Shown here: positions 47,121 to 59,072 of the stretch, in pieces
How the letters are laid out: the number at the start of each line of letters is the position of its first letter
How positions within the stretch are numbered: the stretch's first letter is position 1
Assembly (NCBI GenBank): GCA_003952965.2
Contig: CM025855.1
Location: 36,432,183 to 36,496,182, forward strand
From: Morella rubra
Lineage: Eukaryota > Streptophyta > Magnoliopsida > Fagales > Myricaceae
DNA: 64,000 bases
Direction of reading: 5' to 3'
Translations under genes and position numbers: made by a program
The notes under the pieces: generated by a model
The model's input: the letters and a program-made list of their open reading frames with translations, nothing else
Databases searched by the model: none
Told to the model about the DNA's origin: nothing

Positions 47121-50099
47121 TACTTGCCCTAGTGACCTGTATATACGTTTTGTTTATCCATAACAAATTAACTTTTTGAATCGTATACACTATTTATGAT
47201 TTTATGTAGTTACAGTGAAAAATACTATTTTAGTATAATTTTGTAAAATACTTTTTAAAAATTTTTTAAATCTATTATATAAATTTTTGAGACTTACGAT
47301 TACAGTTCTATTATTATTATTATCCATCTTTCTCTCAACTGTCCCTCTCACTATTATCAACACATTCATAACTCATTTGTCATAACAAATTATGAATAGT
47401 TTTCATTTAAACTTAGAAAGCAGGAAAAAGAAAAGAAGGAAGGCTGCTAAAAACAGCCATAGCGTGGCAATTGTCCCCATTATTTTTCTTTTTTGTTATT
47501 GGATTTAAAAACTCAAAATGAAACTCTACTCATCCAAACATAAATTCAGAATTTTAGAAATCAGCATCTGGGACCTGAAACCAGGACTCAGACCCCTTAC
47601 CAAACATTGCCCAAGTACCAGTTGGGTTTTGGCTGGTTATTTTTATTTTATTTTTCTAATTGGGTTCTGGTTGGTTAACTTCTTTTAATGCTTTTTTTTT
47701 TGTCTGTTATTCAAGTTTGAGATATTTTTTTTTTTATGAAAAGCTCATTTTGAATAAATTTTCTTCGTGCATACCAAATTCTGATTTCCAAGATGGAAAA
47801 AAATGTTTCAGTTTACCCTATTCTATTTGTTTTCAAATAAATTAATTCTTTATTATTTAAAAAATAAGCAAATTACAACAATCTAAGCAAGTATCACCAT
47901 TTTCTTAACTACCTCATAAACTATCACTAAATGCAACTCACGCTTTAAACTATGTCTTGTTGCATTTCTACCCCTGAATCAATTTCAGACGTCAATTTGA
48001 ATAAAATTCGTTCAATTGAGTTACATATGAATAAGTTAAATTATAGTAACTCTACCATTTTAAAGTTACTTTTTTAAACTATCACTCGTTGTAAATAATC
48101 TCTAAATAATATTTTTGTTACGATTTCATCTTCCAACTAATTTGAGGGGTTAATTTGAACAGAATTCATCCAATGTACATTATAAATGACCCTCAACTAA
48201 TTTCAAAAGATTGTTTTGCCCTACTAAAATATGAAGAAAAGAAAATGCAAACTATGACACATGAGAACTTTATTAAAGAAAATCATGTAAATCAAGAGGG
48301 GTCAGACCCATTAAACTTCTAGATGTCAGAAAAAAAGAAGGTGGCATGCAACCACTAAAATTAGTGGTTGCGGCCCATTGCGCAAGCGAATTTTCAGTCC
48401 GCTTAATCGAACAAGCCATCCAAAAGGTGGGTTTGGATAAAAAAAACTCCAGGTCTGTTCGATAGTTTTGGCGATGGCCCAGTCACTAGGTTGGAGAGGG
48501 TGAGCCAAGGAGTCAATTACAGAGACATTATCCCGTTCTTGAAGCGTAGTTCCCATTCATCTTTCGAGTTTCTGACGGAAAGAAAAATTGGAAAAAAGAG
48601 AAATATTGTGAAGGGATGGGACAGGCCTCGGTTGGGCCCGCCAGTGAAAAAAAGCTGGAGACATTGAATGGTACACACGACCAATGGGCTCTGAACTGTG
48701 ATCTGTTTCTGGTAGTGTCCCCACTTTATCTTTTTTTTGGTTTGTGTTGTGTATTTAATGCATATCCAGAAGGGCAGGGGGCGCCCTTTTTGTCTCTTCT
48801 CAGTGGAAGTAACCCAGCAAAACTCTAAAAGGATGAAGAGGTAAACAAATAAGGTTCCGTTTGTTTACTTGAATTTTTCTTATTTTTCGTTATTTAGTAA
48901 GTACCAGTAATTATAAAAATTCTATTATTTTTTTTAAAATAAACAAAACTCAAATTTTTTGTAAAGTATTATTTTATTTTTTATGTATCGCGGCAATCTA
49001 CTATTGAGATGAGATTTAAAATCTATGTGAGTATGTTGGCTAATGACAATTAGATAGATAATTTATTTGTTTCAAAAATTTATCTCAAATACTTGACAGA
49101 TAAAATTGATACCTCAGGAACTAAAATGTGAAAAATATAAATCAGAACTGTTCAGTAATTAAAGTTTTTTATGTAATTACGTAAATTATTAAGTGTGTTA
49201 AACATAAAAAAAATATTTTAAAAAAATTACCAAACACTCTGAATGAATTTTTTTTCTTTAAAATATTTCACTGAAAATTATTTTTTTACGTATTATTTTA
49301 CAAGCAAATAAACCACCCTCGCTTTCGTTTCAATTTTTTTAGATATATGAAATGCCGATAAAGCCAATGAATTGATTATATAATACTATCGAGATCTTAT
49401 CTGGAAGAAAAAATTGACCAACGGTGCAAAAATATCTAAAATTGATAATTTAAAATTTTCAAAGTGAATAATTTTAAGATGTGACATGTCAAACACCCAA
49501 TGCGCATACCAATTATAGGGCAGCTCACGAGACGAATAGTTCTGTCCTGATAACTGTCTGCATCACATCAACTAACTTCCCATCCATTGTACCCGGCATA
49601 TGCAACTATCTTTTTACTGGTAAATCCTAACATGTATTCATAGCAAAACACGTATTTAGACCATTTATTTATTTTCTACTGAAGTTTACCAAGCTTGGAC
49701 TGGCATACCACAAAAAGTAGTTGAATGGGACCCTATACGCTGCATCCCGTTCGGGGTTTTGGTAGATCAACTATTGCCGTGAATTTCATGCATAATTCCA
49801 CTAATTTACTTTCTTCATAAAAGAGAAACAAATAAATAAAAAAGAATTCTTCTATTCCATACTATACGTTTTAAAATTTGTTGAAACGAGGAGAAACATT
49901 TACATGTACATGAACATTTAATACTGCTTAGTAAAGAGTTTTGCTTCCCACATTCAAAACCTTGATTCTGGGAACTTATCTTAATATCTATGCATGTCAA
50001 TCTAGCCCCTGTAGTAGCTCATTTGTTTTTGTTTGTAGCAAAATTCATGTTGCAAAGTCATGAAAGATGCGTAACCAACGTATACGCTCGAGTCAAACG

Positions 50100-52843
50100 T
50101 CAGAAAACGGGCCCTTGTACAGATCTCTCTGCTGGAAGTTGAAGTAGCTCCCGAATCCCTTCACAAACCTGTGTGCAATCGAATGAGATAATTCTTAGAG
50201 CCCAGAAAACTGAAGAGACTGACTTGTTCACACAGATGAAACAAAGAAGTTAACCAGCATAAATGTGCGTTCATCATAAAAAAGATGCAAAATATCAAGA
50301 AACTGTTGTGCTTGTTTCACATTTTATTGTAATTGCCTTCGGATACACCTAACAGAGTTTGAATAACCACACCCCACGTAGAGGAAAGAAGAGGGGGAAA
50401 AATGCCCTGGCTAGACCTAACAGGAAGATACTTTGAGCTGTATTCCAACTAGGCAAGACATGTTGAGACATGGAGAAAAGCAAACCACATTGATCAATGA
50501 ACATACCAGCTTTATTTGGGCTTTGATAGAGGCAATTAGGTGAGTATACTCCTCTATTTTCCTGCATAATGGACTCCAGCATTGCATTAAGCTCAAATGT
50601 ACTTCCATGAAGTACAAAAATAAAATAAAATACACCCGCCAAGCAACTAAGAAAAAGAGAGAACCGTGCAAGGCATATGTACAGACAGGAATGAGCAGTT
50701 AGGTGCAACAAATGACGTGCTACATTCATCGAAGCATAGATTACTGAATTGGTGACATCAAATTCTATTAAATGATTGAAGTGTGGAATATTCAGATTTT
50801 GCAGCCCGTGCAAGATTCACATTTTAACCAAGCATTCAACAGCCTTTTTGGCAGTGTGAATGTAAGTATAAAAAAAGCAGTGGTTAAGAAACTAGATGTA
50901 TGAGAAACGCAGTTCACATAACAAGACCAATAAAACATGCTTTAAAAGAGCATTTCCTTAAGTCAGTTCAAAGTGCTACTATAAGTAACACTTTGATATG
51001 GTTGTAACGGTGTGTGAATCACTTTGCAAACTAGATATCCTTTGCAAGAGTGAAAATGATAAAAACATTAAAGAAGTAGTGTATACCTGGCTAACTTTTC
51101 CTCCCTTTGCGAAATGAAATTTAAAGCTTCAGACCAGGTGAACTCCACATGGAATCCAAGTCCAACATCCACAAATATGTGCTTCGTATCTGGCCTGGTA
51201 AAAGAACAAACAGCGGTTCAGATTTAAAATAGATGAAAAATTTAACTAGAAAACTGATCAACTCCCTCAAAATACGCTACATATTCAATGCAAAGCTTAG
51301 TTCAAAGTTTTCATGCCCGTGGCATACCAACATAAAGTGCTGATACAATCAGGGACAAACTTGAAATGAAAGGTGGCCACTGTCTCCCACCCATCCTTCT
51401 ACCCCCTCAAAAAAATAAGAATAAAAAAAATTAGGAAGTTAGAAAAGAACTAATTTATTCACTCACCCCAAGACATCATGGACAACAAAACAGAGACCAC
51501 ACTATTATCATTTGTATTTCCCTCCAAAGATTCCTCATTTGTAACCCGAACAGGACATAATTCATTCGCCTCAGTCCCCCAAACTAGTCTAGTTTATCGA
51601 TCCCTGAGAGAGAGTGTAAACACTTTTTCCACATACTCAACAATGGTGATAATTAGCCCCACAGGGAAGTAAGCGAAACTAGTAGCTACTGGAACATAAT
51701 CGATAATAAATTAACCAAATTTATTACCTTTGCGTCTCAGGAGAAGACAAAAAAATATATACATGGAAGACAAAAATTGCTTGCACCACACATTCGCGAA
51801 GATGAGACATTAGAGGCTTACACATCAGCTTGCACGTACACTTCAGAGCCGAGATTGACCAATGTCCTAAGACTGGCTACGCTATTTCTCTCCAGATTTT
51901 CTATGTTCCTTCGTAAATCTGAGCTATACGTGCACAGAGTCAAGTAAGAAACATCGACAAATGGGTTATGATCCTTAATGTAGAGTTTATTCCAGGCAAA
52001 ATGTTGTCCGAGTTGTATATTATCTACCAAATACATATATGGAGTGTGAGAGAGAGAGAGAGAGACAAGGGAAAGGATACAAAATCTTTTGTTGTTCGAG
52101 GACTTTGTCCCTGCAAAATAAGAACAGAAACATAAATGAAGCTATAAGTGGCATTTCTGAAAGATTTAGTGCTTCTTCCCACTTCTCGTGTCTCAACCAA
52201 CTTATCAACAAAACAAGTATACAGATTAGCTATTGAGAAATTGCCACTTCTTCAATCATTCACTTTTCCAAAATGTTGTGGACTTTAGAACCATGATAAC
52301 CCAAATTACACCAGCTGAAGTGACTGAGCCAGAACGTCAATTTTCAATTCAAGACTGAGACTAAGAAGGATAAACACTTCTGATTTGTTACCCAAATTAG
52401 ATGGTCTAATTCAGAGAGAGATAGACACACAGTGTGGGGTCTACAGCATTCAACTTGCCCAAATTAATTATCAAACAATGTGGAGCCCACAACATTCCAT
52501 GCACAGTATGTCTATCTCTCTCCGAATTAAACCATCAAATTTGGGCAACAAATTAGAGAGGATCTCAATCCCTTAAAAAAGACATGAACTCTTATAAGAA
52601 AGAATAATATGTTTTGTAACTCATATTTTTCCCTTATAAACAAGTGCCAACACCCAATAAAATGCTTCCCCAATAACTAGGACTGCAGGTATAGATAATT
52701 TTTAGAAGCACCAACTACAATAAGAAAGACACGAGACAACAAAACACATACCTTTCAGCAATAGCTCGAACAAGATCTGGTTTCAACCATCGATCAACAA
52801 ATTCCTCAAATCTCTGTACTTTGTCCTGGCGGAAGCTGTCCAT
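50100..52843 (-). CDS. UXT: UXT homologue (prefoldin alpha-type), six exons, 151 aa
   Basis: UXT is an alpha-class prefoldin-like protein. In animals it belongs to the URI/R2TP prefoldin-like complex and to transcription cofactor assemblies; the plant role is less clear. Coding exons on the minus strand: 52752-52843, 52081-52110, 51822-51923, 51087-51194, 50507-50561 and 50100-50168. They give 456 nt in phase with GT-AG borders. The protein begins MDSFRQDKVQRFEEFVDRWL. It includes SDLRRNIENLERNSVASLRT, LVNLGSEVYVQADVPDTKHI and FVDVGLGFHVEFTWSEALNF, and ends ELLQLPAERSVQGPVF. N- and C-terminal coiled coils flank a beta-hairpin core, as expected for prefoldins. Exon 2 is only 30 nt (R-DKVLEQQKIF) and easily missed. 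Length and sequence agree with Arabidopsis At1g26660. Confidence 0.94.
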
Positions 52844-54204
52844 TTCAATCCTTTCACATATTTAAGTTAGATTAGAGCTCCCCAGCAAGTCACCAAACCA
52901 GAGAGAGAGAGAGGGAGACTATGCTCAAATATACATGTTTAGCACGATCATAAAAAAGAGTCAGGAGTTAGACTAGCATTTAGAGAATACATAAAAATTA
53001 CATATATTTCTTCTCTCGTGACAAAACTTTGCAAATATATCAAAGAAAAACGGCATCATCATCCTCATTGTCTAAAAAGTGTTAGTTTAGTGCATCTCAC
53101 CAGGTGCAACGGGACTCTGATTAGATCAAAGAAAAGAGAAGAAAAACCAAGGAATTCGCCATGTGAAAACAAAGCATAAACAAGAATGCACCTAAAATAT
53201 ACTTTAAGTGGAATTTGAGATGATAATGAATATGGAATTTCTAGAAACTAACCCAGTTTCATAATGCCTACTCCGCCTCATTAATTGGGCTTTCCAAAAT
53301 TCAAAAAAATCCAAACAGAAGCATTATAAGAACTATTGGCAACAAATTTGATCAATCTTCAACATTACTGCCATGTAATAACAATTAGTTTTGAAGAAAA
53401 GAAAATGTGCGTCAACTAATTTAATCAGGAAAGTGGACAACGTTCCGCTTCCACTTTTTGCTTGTACCAATTCTCTTATGCATTTTATCAAACTCATGAA
53501 GTGCTGAAGCCTGAATTCGTAATTTTGTTGCAACTTGACAACTACCAATTATCTATCGCGGTAACAAACTGTTGTTTGATAAATTGCGATCACACATTCA
53601 AATTGGCACTTAAAACAATCAAAATCCAAACCAAACTGTGAAGGTGTGGGGCGATAGAGGAGATTGTAACCCATAAAGTCCTGTGAACGTTAACTTGCTC
53701 ACGTCCTCGGCGTGGCTTTGGAGCCCTAAATCAAGCTGCGGGGCCAAAAGGTTCAACTAATTCAAGAAACAGAACCAGCTCGAGGTTTTAGAGAGGGAAG
53801 AACCGGTTTTTGTTTTCAGTCTCCGGGGGTACGAGCCCATTTGGCCTCCTTTTGCTAGAAAAGGAATCACATCAATTTCTTCTGATGCATAAACCAAATG
53901 AAAGATCCACGGGAGATGCCATTAAATAACAAAAGAAGTATAGAAGACGGGAAAACTAATAACTCGAGAAAACAAAAGAGAAAAATAACAAACAAAAGCT
54001 AACATGCAAGAATACATAAAATCTAGAAAAGGGTTCAAGAGATGAGGACAAAAGCCTGTCATCCAACATAATGCATGCAGGGAAAAATAACTTCCATATT
54101 TCCAATTGTATTCTCCTGTACATCAAATATCCATGAATACCAGAGGAAATGGAGAGGAGATGAAATTGTAAAGCTAGAACCATCTTCTCATTGTACAGAT
54201 CACA
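52844..54204. other. Upstream region of the UXT gene
   Basis: A candidate acceptor (GTGAAAG|GATTG) lies 8 nt before the UXT ATG, so the leader may be spliced. The GC-richer stretch at about 53640-53860 could be its first exon and promoter. The rest is AT-rich without supported genes. The right end runs into the LRR fragment. Confidence 0.35.
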
Positions 54205-54532
54205 GGACACTGAATCCAACCAACCAGGGAGCGTGTCATTGAAATAATTGCCATCCAATGTTAAAGTGCGAAGCATCGCCAATCTGGATATCCCAGGCGG
54301 AATTGAACCATACATAAAACTTGAGCTCAAGTCCAAAAGTACAAGCGAAGATAGCCTATAAATCTTATCCGGTAGTGGTCCCCAAATCCCCAAAGAAACT
54401 AAGCTAAGAACCCTTAAAGCTGGGTAATCTTGTCAATGTGGTAACGAAGGAAACAATGGAGAAACTTTCAGAGAGTCTTATTGGGAATTGCAAATCCATT
54501 GAACCCGCTGACCTTGGCAAGCTTATCTCTCA
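54205..54532 (-). pseudogene. Truncated, frameshifted fragment of an LRR receptor-like kinase ectodomain
   Basis: On the minus strand one frame reads KLAKVSGFNGFAIPNKTLSE and SFVTTLTRLPS. A one-base shift near 54414 moves to a second frame with LRVLSLVSLGIWGPLPDKIY, LLDLSSSFMYGSIPPGISRL and LRTLTLDGNYFNDTLPGWLD. This wording is that of the ectodomain start of At3g03770-type (probable inactive) LRR receptor-like kinases. The fragment has no signal peptide, later repeats, membrane helix or kinase domain, and similarity stops after DSVS. It is therefore a dead piece. It lies between the UXT coding region and a CT-rich leader-like stretch, and a perfect hairpin abuts its 5' end. Confidence 0.75.
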
Positions 54533-54539
54533 TAATTTT

Positions 54540-54574
54540 GAGTTCAGTAACAGAACTTTCCTGTTACTGAACTC
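54540..54574. repeat. Perfect 14-bp inverted repeat with 7-nt loop
   Basis: GAGTTCAGTAACAG, loop AACTTTC, CTGTTACTGAACTC. All 14 pairs match. It sits directly upstream of the LRR fragment and may mark a rearrangement junction. Confidence 0.9.
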
Positions 54575-54657
54575 TGAACAAGAAAAAAAATTAAAACCCT
54601 AAAAATTGCAAACAAACAGGGAAAAATTAACATGAAGGAGGGGAGAAGATGAGAGTA

Positions 54658-54790
54658 CCTGTGGTGGTCGGCGAAGGTGCTGTGCCGCCTGTCCGCAGGG
54701 AGATTGGAGAGGGAGGGGACTGGGGAGGGAGAGAGAAGCAAACAGCGAAGAAGAAATTGAAGGAGAAGAAATGAGAGAGAGGGAGACAAA
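54658..54790 (-). other. CT-rich leader-like stretch ending in a splice donor
   Basis: On the minus strand a C/T-rich run is followed by GCGGCACAGCACCTTCGCCG and ACCACCACAG|GTACTC, which looks like a plant 5' leader exon. It could be a distal first exon of the UXT gene, with the LRR fragment inside the resulting intron, or the remnant leader of the lost LRR gene. The sequence alone cannot decide. Confidence 0.3.
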
Positions 54791-54943
54791 CGACGTCGTT
54801 TAATGTAAAAACAAATAAAAAAACAAAACCCGGTTTTATCGGTACACGGGAACGGTAAAACCACCGGATTTTTCAATATATAAGCCATCAACATCGTTAA
54901 GCCGGATACTGAGAACCAATATATTAGATACCAATGACGATTC

Positions 54944-55777
54944 CAGTGGCGGATGGAGGGGGGCAGGCGCCCTGGCTGTTCTGCGTATATATATATATAT
55001 TATATATATATAGCCATTAAAACAAAGACTGATGAATAAAGAACTCACGTTTTGACAGCTGAGGCACTAAAAGCAAGCACCACTCCAAACAAGCACGTGC
55101 ATGACTGGTGCGAAGGAAACAATTGCATCCTCCAAGACAAAATCTTAGAAAAAAAGAAATAAGGAAAAAAAAAACTATTTTCTTTATGCTTTTTTTGGGT
55201 AAATTCTTTTTTTTCCCCTAGGTTAGTAAATTCAGTAGAAAATATTTTTTCATCATATGATCTAAAAAAAAAACTTTCCAAATAAAATATATGAATTTAA
55301 CGTCAAGAGTTAGTCTAGTGATTAGACTCTGGCCTTGGTAATTTATTTTTCTAGAACTTATGACCAAGTAATTATTTGATTTATGGAAGACGAGAGGACT
55401 GTACAGGCTCAATTTTTATTTTATTTTTGTGCAACTACCCCCCAAGCTAGTGGGTGATGTTATAAGGTGATTTTTGATAATTTGTTAAAGATTGGAGGTC
55501 AATGTTTATATTATTGGAGATTGGAGTTCAAGGGCTTATTTGGTGTTGTGGTTTTTGACAAGTTGTTAAAATTAAAATTAGTGAATTGTGAAATGTGAAT
55601 GTGAAATGTTGATTAGTTAATGCACGTGCATGTATTTCAATATTTTTAATACTTTTTAATCTTTAATTTTTAATATTTTAATTCTAAGACACTTTTTGTA
55701 TTAAGTAGGAAAAAAAAATTGTTATTTTGCTTTTGGAGTTTGCCTCTCCTTCAACTTGAGTCCTGGTTCCGCCACTA
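54944..55777. mobile_element. Probable non-autonomous hAT-like element, 834 bp
   Basis: The left end reads CAGTGGCGGATGGAGG. The right end, reverse complemented, reads TAGTGGCGGAACCAGG. The CAGTGGCGGA terminus is common in plant hAT-type elements. The flanking 8-mers (GACGATTC, GCTGGTTC) agree in only 5 of 8 positions, so the target duplication is doubtful. Inside are a (TA)n stretch near 54985-55010 and AT-rich sequence. There is no transposase. Confidence 0.45.
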
Positions 55778-56095
55778 GCTGGTTCCACCAGATTTTACTG
55801 GTAGCTTTGAACAGCCCTAAGCCCATACATACACACACTGGTTTTTTGGAGCAAATAGTTTTTTTTTGTTTTACTTGATCAATTACTTCCCTACCATCCC
55901 AAAAGTTTAAAATGATAAAAAGAACTTTTGTTTAGATGCAAAATTATTATTTCAAGTAAAACTTTATCCATTGAAAAGTTTTTAAGAAATTTTTTTCTTT
56001 CTCAGTGTTTGATTATTTTTTAGTGTTTAATTATTCTTTCAAAATATTTTCGATGTTTTACATGTTTAATAAATTAAGTATTTATATATAAAAAA

Positions 56096-56824
56096 GGAAA
56101 ATTTTCAAATAAAACACTAGGTTTTAATCATTTTTTAAAAAACTTTATGGGTTTTAAAAAATTTAAAAAGCTCACTAGCTTGATCATTTTAATATCAAAA
56201 CTCACTGGACCCAACGCCTTATACCTGTTTAACGGAAAATACATCTCGTCCAATTACAATGTGACACGTGTCATTAAATAAATAAAAAGTATTTAAAAAA
56301 AAAAAAAAAAGTAAAAAAATAAAAAAAAAAAAAAAAAAAAATTATTTTTTTTTTCAAAAAAAAACAAGAGAGGAATTGGGGACCCCCGATCCCTCATGGT
56401 GGAGGGGGGGATTCCCTCCACCTCTGGGTCGTGGGAAGAGAACTCCCTCCTCACAAACTGGGCAGCCTAAAGGAGGGGGGATCCACCCTGGGCGGTGGTC
56501 TGGGGGAGGTCCTCCAACCGCCCCAGATCGAGGTGGAGGGGTTCCCCCTCCATAGTGAAAGGATTGGGTCCCCGATCCTTCCTTTTTTTCTTTTTAAAAA
56601 AAAATTAATTAGGTTTTTTTATATTAATTTATTATTTTTATTTAATGACACGTGTCACATTGTGATTGGATATGATGAATTTTTCGTTAAACAGGTCTAA
56701 CAGCGTTGGGTCCAGTAAATTTTGATATCAAAATGACAAAGTTAGTGAGCTTTTTAAAATTTTTTAAAACCATGAGTTTTTTTAAAAAGGCACTAAAACT
56801 TAGTTTGTTATTTGTAAATTTCCC
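56096..56824. mobile_element. Foldback element with about 190-bp terminal inverted repeats (MULE-like)
   Basis: The left arm (about 56096-56290) and right arm (about 56630-56824) are inverted copies with clear but imperfect identity. Shared segments include AAAAAGCTCACTA, CTGGACCCAACGC, ACCTGTTTAACG, CAATGTGACACGTGTCATTA and AATAAA. Long TIRs around unrelated DNA are typical of Mutator-like non-autonomous elements. The flanks (TATAAAAAA and TAAAAAAAA) could be a 9-bp duplication, but they are low-complexity. The centre is A-rich, then GC-rich with inverted GGGGATTCCCTCC/GGAGGGG-like motifs. Each arm carries a GACACGTGTC G-box. No protein is encoded. Confidence 0.75.
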
Positions 56825-59072
56825 TAAAAAAAATTAATACTTCCTATGTATTAAATAATTAGGCTATGTTGTAAACAATATAAAATATCATATGCAACTT
56901 TCAAATTCGAAAGGATAAAAATATGTGTTATTCTTTATCTCTAAAGGTGTATAGATATCGAGTTGTTTACAATAAGCTTATACAACAATAAGATTGCTTT
57001 AAGGAAAACTTTGAAATATCGTTAAATAATCTTCAATGATCTGTACAATCTTTCTCCAACTAACACGCATTCTTACATTATGTCCAATAATTGTAAAAAA
57101 TAAACACTTGTTCCTTGATAGACATTTTCACTTGTTCCTTGCTCCGTTAGGGTTTCTTTTATCAATTCGCAATCAATCGCCAAAGATGTACAAGGAAAAA
57201 TATAGACAGCAAAAGAAAAGATATCTCCAGAGCTCGCACAATGTTTAGCACCCCCAATCGGCCGCTTGCACCTCTCTCTGTGGTAACCGCCCACAAGTAC
57301 TGTTAATACCGTTACCAGTAGATTCCAATTACCGATCAAAACACTACCGAAATCGGCCCCCTATTTGGGGACACCAGCATGGGCGATGCTAGGGGCAGAA
57401 ACCGAATTGTCATAGATGCAGGACATAGCTTAGCTTATCCAGATGTTACACATTGTTTGAAGCGAGACTGAGTTACAAGTTACAAAAAAAAAAAAACTGA
57501 GTTACTATTGATGTAGAATGGCGCCCCATGTTAGCAGGGTTCATTGTAGTTCGAGGCATCGTCGTGGGGGATTAGTAGGTGTCGCAAAACTCACAAAGCG
57601 ATCGGATGATAATAACTCGGCTCGTCAAGCCCAAGTGAATCTAAAACCAGTCCAAATTCTTTTTATTGTTCCTGTCTATTCTTCATTAAATCCATGGTCT
57701 AGGAAAGCAACTCCGATTAGAATTTAGCCTTATGCTTATGTACTACTCAAGCTCAAAGTCTTAGTTCAAATTTGAACATGAGCAGTCAATCAAGAAGGCA
57801 GCTAAAAGGACAAACCGGCAATGGCCCATGTGTTCATCGCCTTACCATCTCCTCGTGTAACTTCAACATGGTTTGTGTCACCCCATGTTGCCAGTAATCA
57901 CACCCTATTTCATTAGCAATCTCAGAGTTGTGTAAATCACCGTGTGTCAAGTGAGTTGGCCCCAGTACTTCCCAGCCATTTCGCAGTTGCGCATGACCAT
58001 TTCATAAGCCCACCAGCATTAATGACTCGCGGACCTGCCGAGTTAGATCTTAATTCTTCCAAAAGGTTTCATGAGAACTACTCGCAAATGAGCTAGTAAA
58101 ATCGTTTCTGGTATATCCTCTATTACTAATTTGGTAAAAGAAAACCAGGGCTTCTGTTAAGCTAATTATATTTATGCCCCCTAATGTTGTAAATCAGCAA
58201 CTGTCATGGAAGACACAATCGAAGCACTAGCATAATCTAGGAAGTTCATCACTAGATGCTTTCAGATGACTATTGTGCGCAGCTTCAGACTAGAGAACAA
58301 AGATAACATACTCAAAACCTAAGACAATGGCATGTCAGCTTACTAGACCAAATTACAAGATCCAGCGATCATATTAATATTACTCATAACTCTCTGTTAT
58401 TATCCACAAAGTTCATTCATGGAAAGAACTTCGACAATAGAGTTCCCTTTAAAATGCACGCGACATGACATCGACGAATTCCTTTCCTCTTGTCTGTACA
58501 ATTCTAAAATACAATGTTTGTTCCTCACTCTCAGCTTTCAAAACAAGCCATAACTTCCCAGTAACCGAATCACCACTGAAGTTACGCAAAATTATTCTTG
58601 AGCAAGCTAAGAGTTCAAAATTTATCCCCACAAACCACTTATTATGCATACCTTAATTCAGTACTCAAGAAGAGAATAGTTTAGTTCTACGAACGAGGGT
58701 AAAATGATCTTTAGCATTAATTCTAGCATCTTTAGTGACAACAGTATATCATTCTATAAAAGCCAGTAACGATGGCAATTTGTAAGACTTACACTTCAAC
58801 AATGCTTACAAAAGAAAATGTGCTTCACCAATGTAGCAATACCGAGCTTTCTGTTACCTTCTTCAATCCCTATGCCTTGCTATCAGTAATAAGCAACTTT
58901 CTGTACTAAAATCAGATAATAATCAAAAAATTAGGAGCCATTTATCACGACTGCCCCAATACACGAACAGATTTACTGAACTCCTAAATAGTGAGTAATC
59001 CACTGGAAACAAGATCCTGCTGTGCTCTGGAGTTTTGATCAATCAAAAGCGTTAACTGAAAGAAAATTATAA
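56825..59072. other. Spacer and 3' side of the 358-aa membrane protein gene
   Basis: No gene is recognised. The frame at 57518-57727 (+) starts at a proper ATG but shows no domain that I know. The stretch 57780-58060 has moderate GC content and might be decayed coding DNA of unknown origin. About 58700-59072 is likely 3' UTR of the following minus-strand gene. Confidence 0.35.

Larger units (their letters stand above)
43196..50099. other. 6.9-kb repeat-rich spacer without a recognised gene
   Basis: Mostly AT-rich sequence. It includes an AT-rich repeat copy at 44390-44586, a dispersed repeat at 46540-46800 and a minisatellite at 46801-47120. The frames at 43197-43682 (-), 43860-44048 (-) and 48326-48556 (-) are hydrophobic or low-complexity, and I recognise no family in them. 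The last 300 bases before 50100 are probably the 3' UTR of the UXT gene. Confidence 0.45.

Noticed and set aside
55303..55345. SINE-like A box (TAGTCTAGTGATTAGACTCT)
   Set aside because: No convincing B box follows at the right distance, so it was left as part of the 834-bp element.
56431..56700. 89-residue plus-strand frame
   Set aside because: It lies within the foldback element and runs into its terminal inverted repeat.
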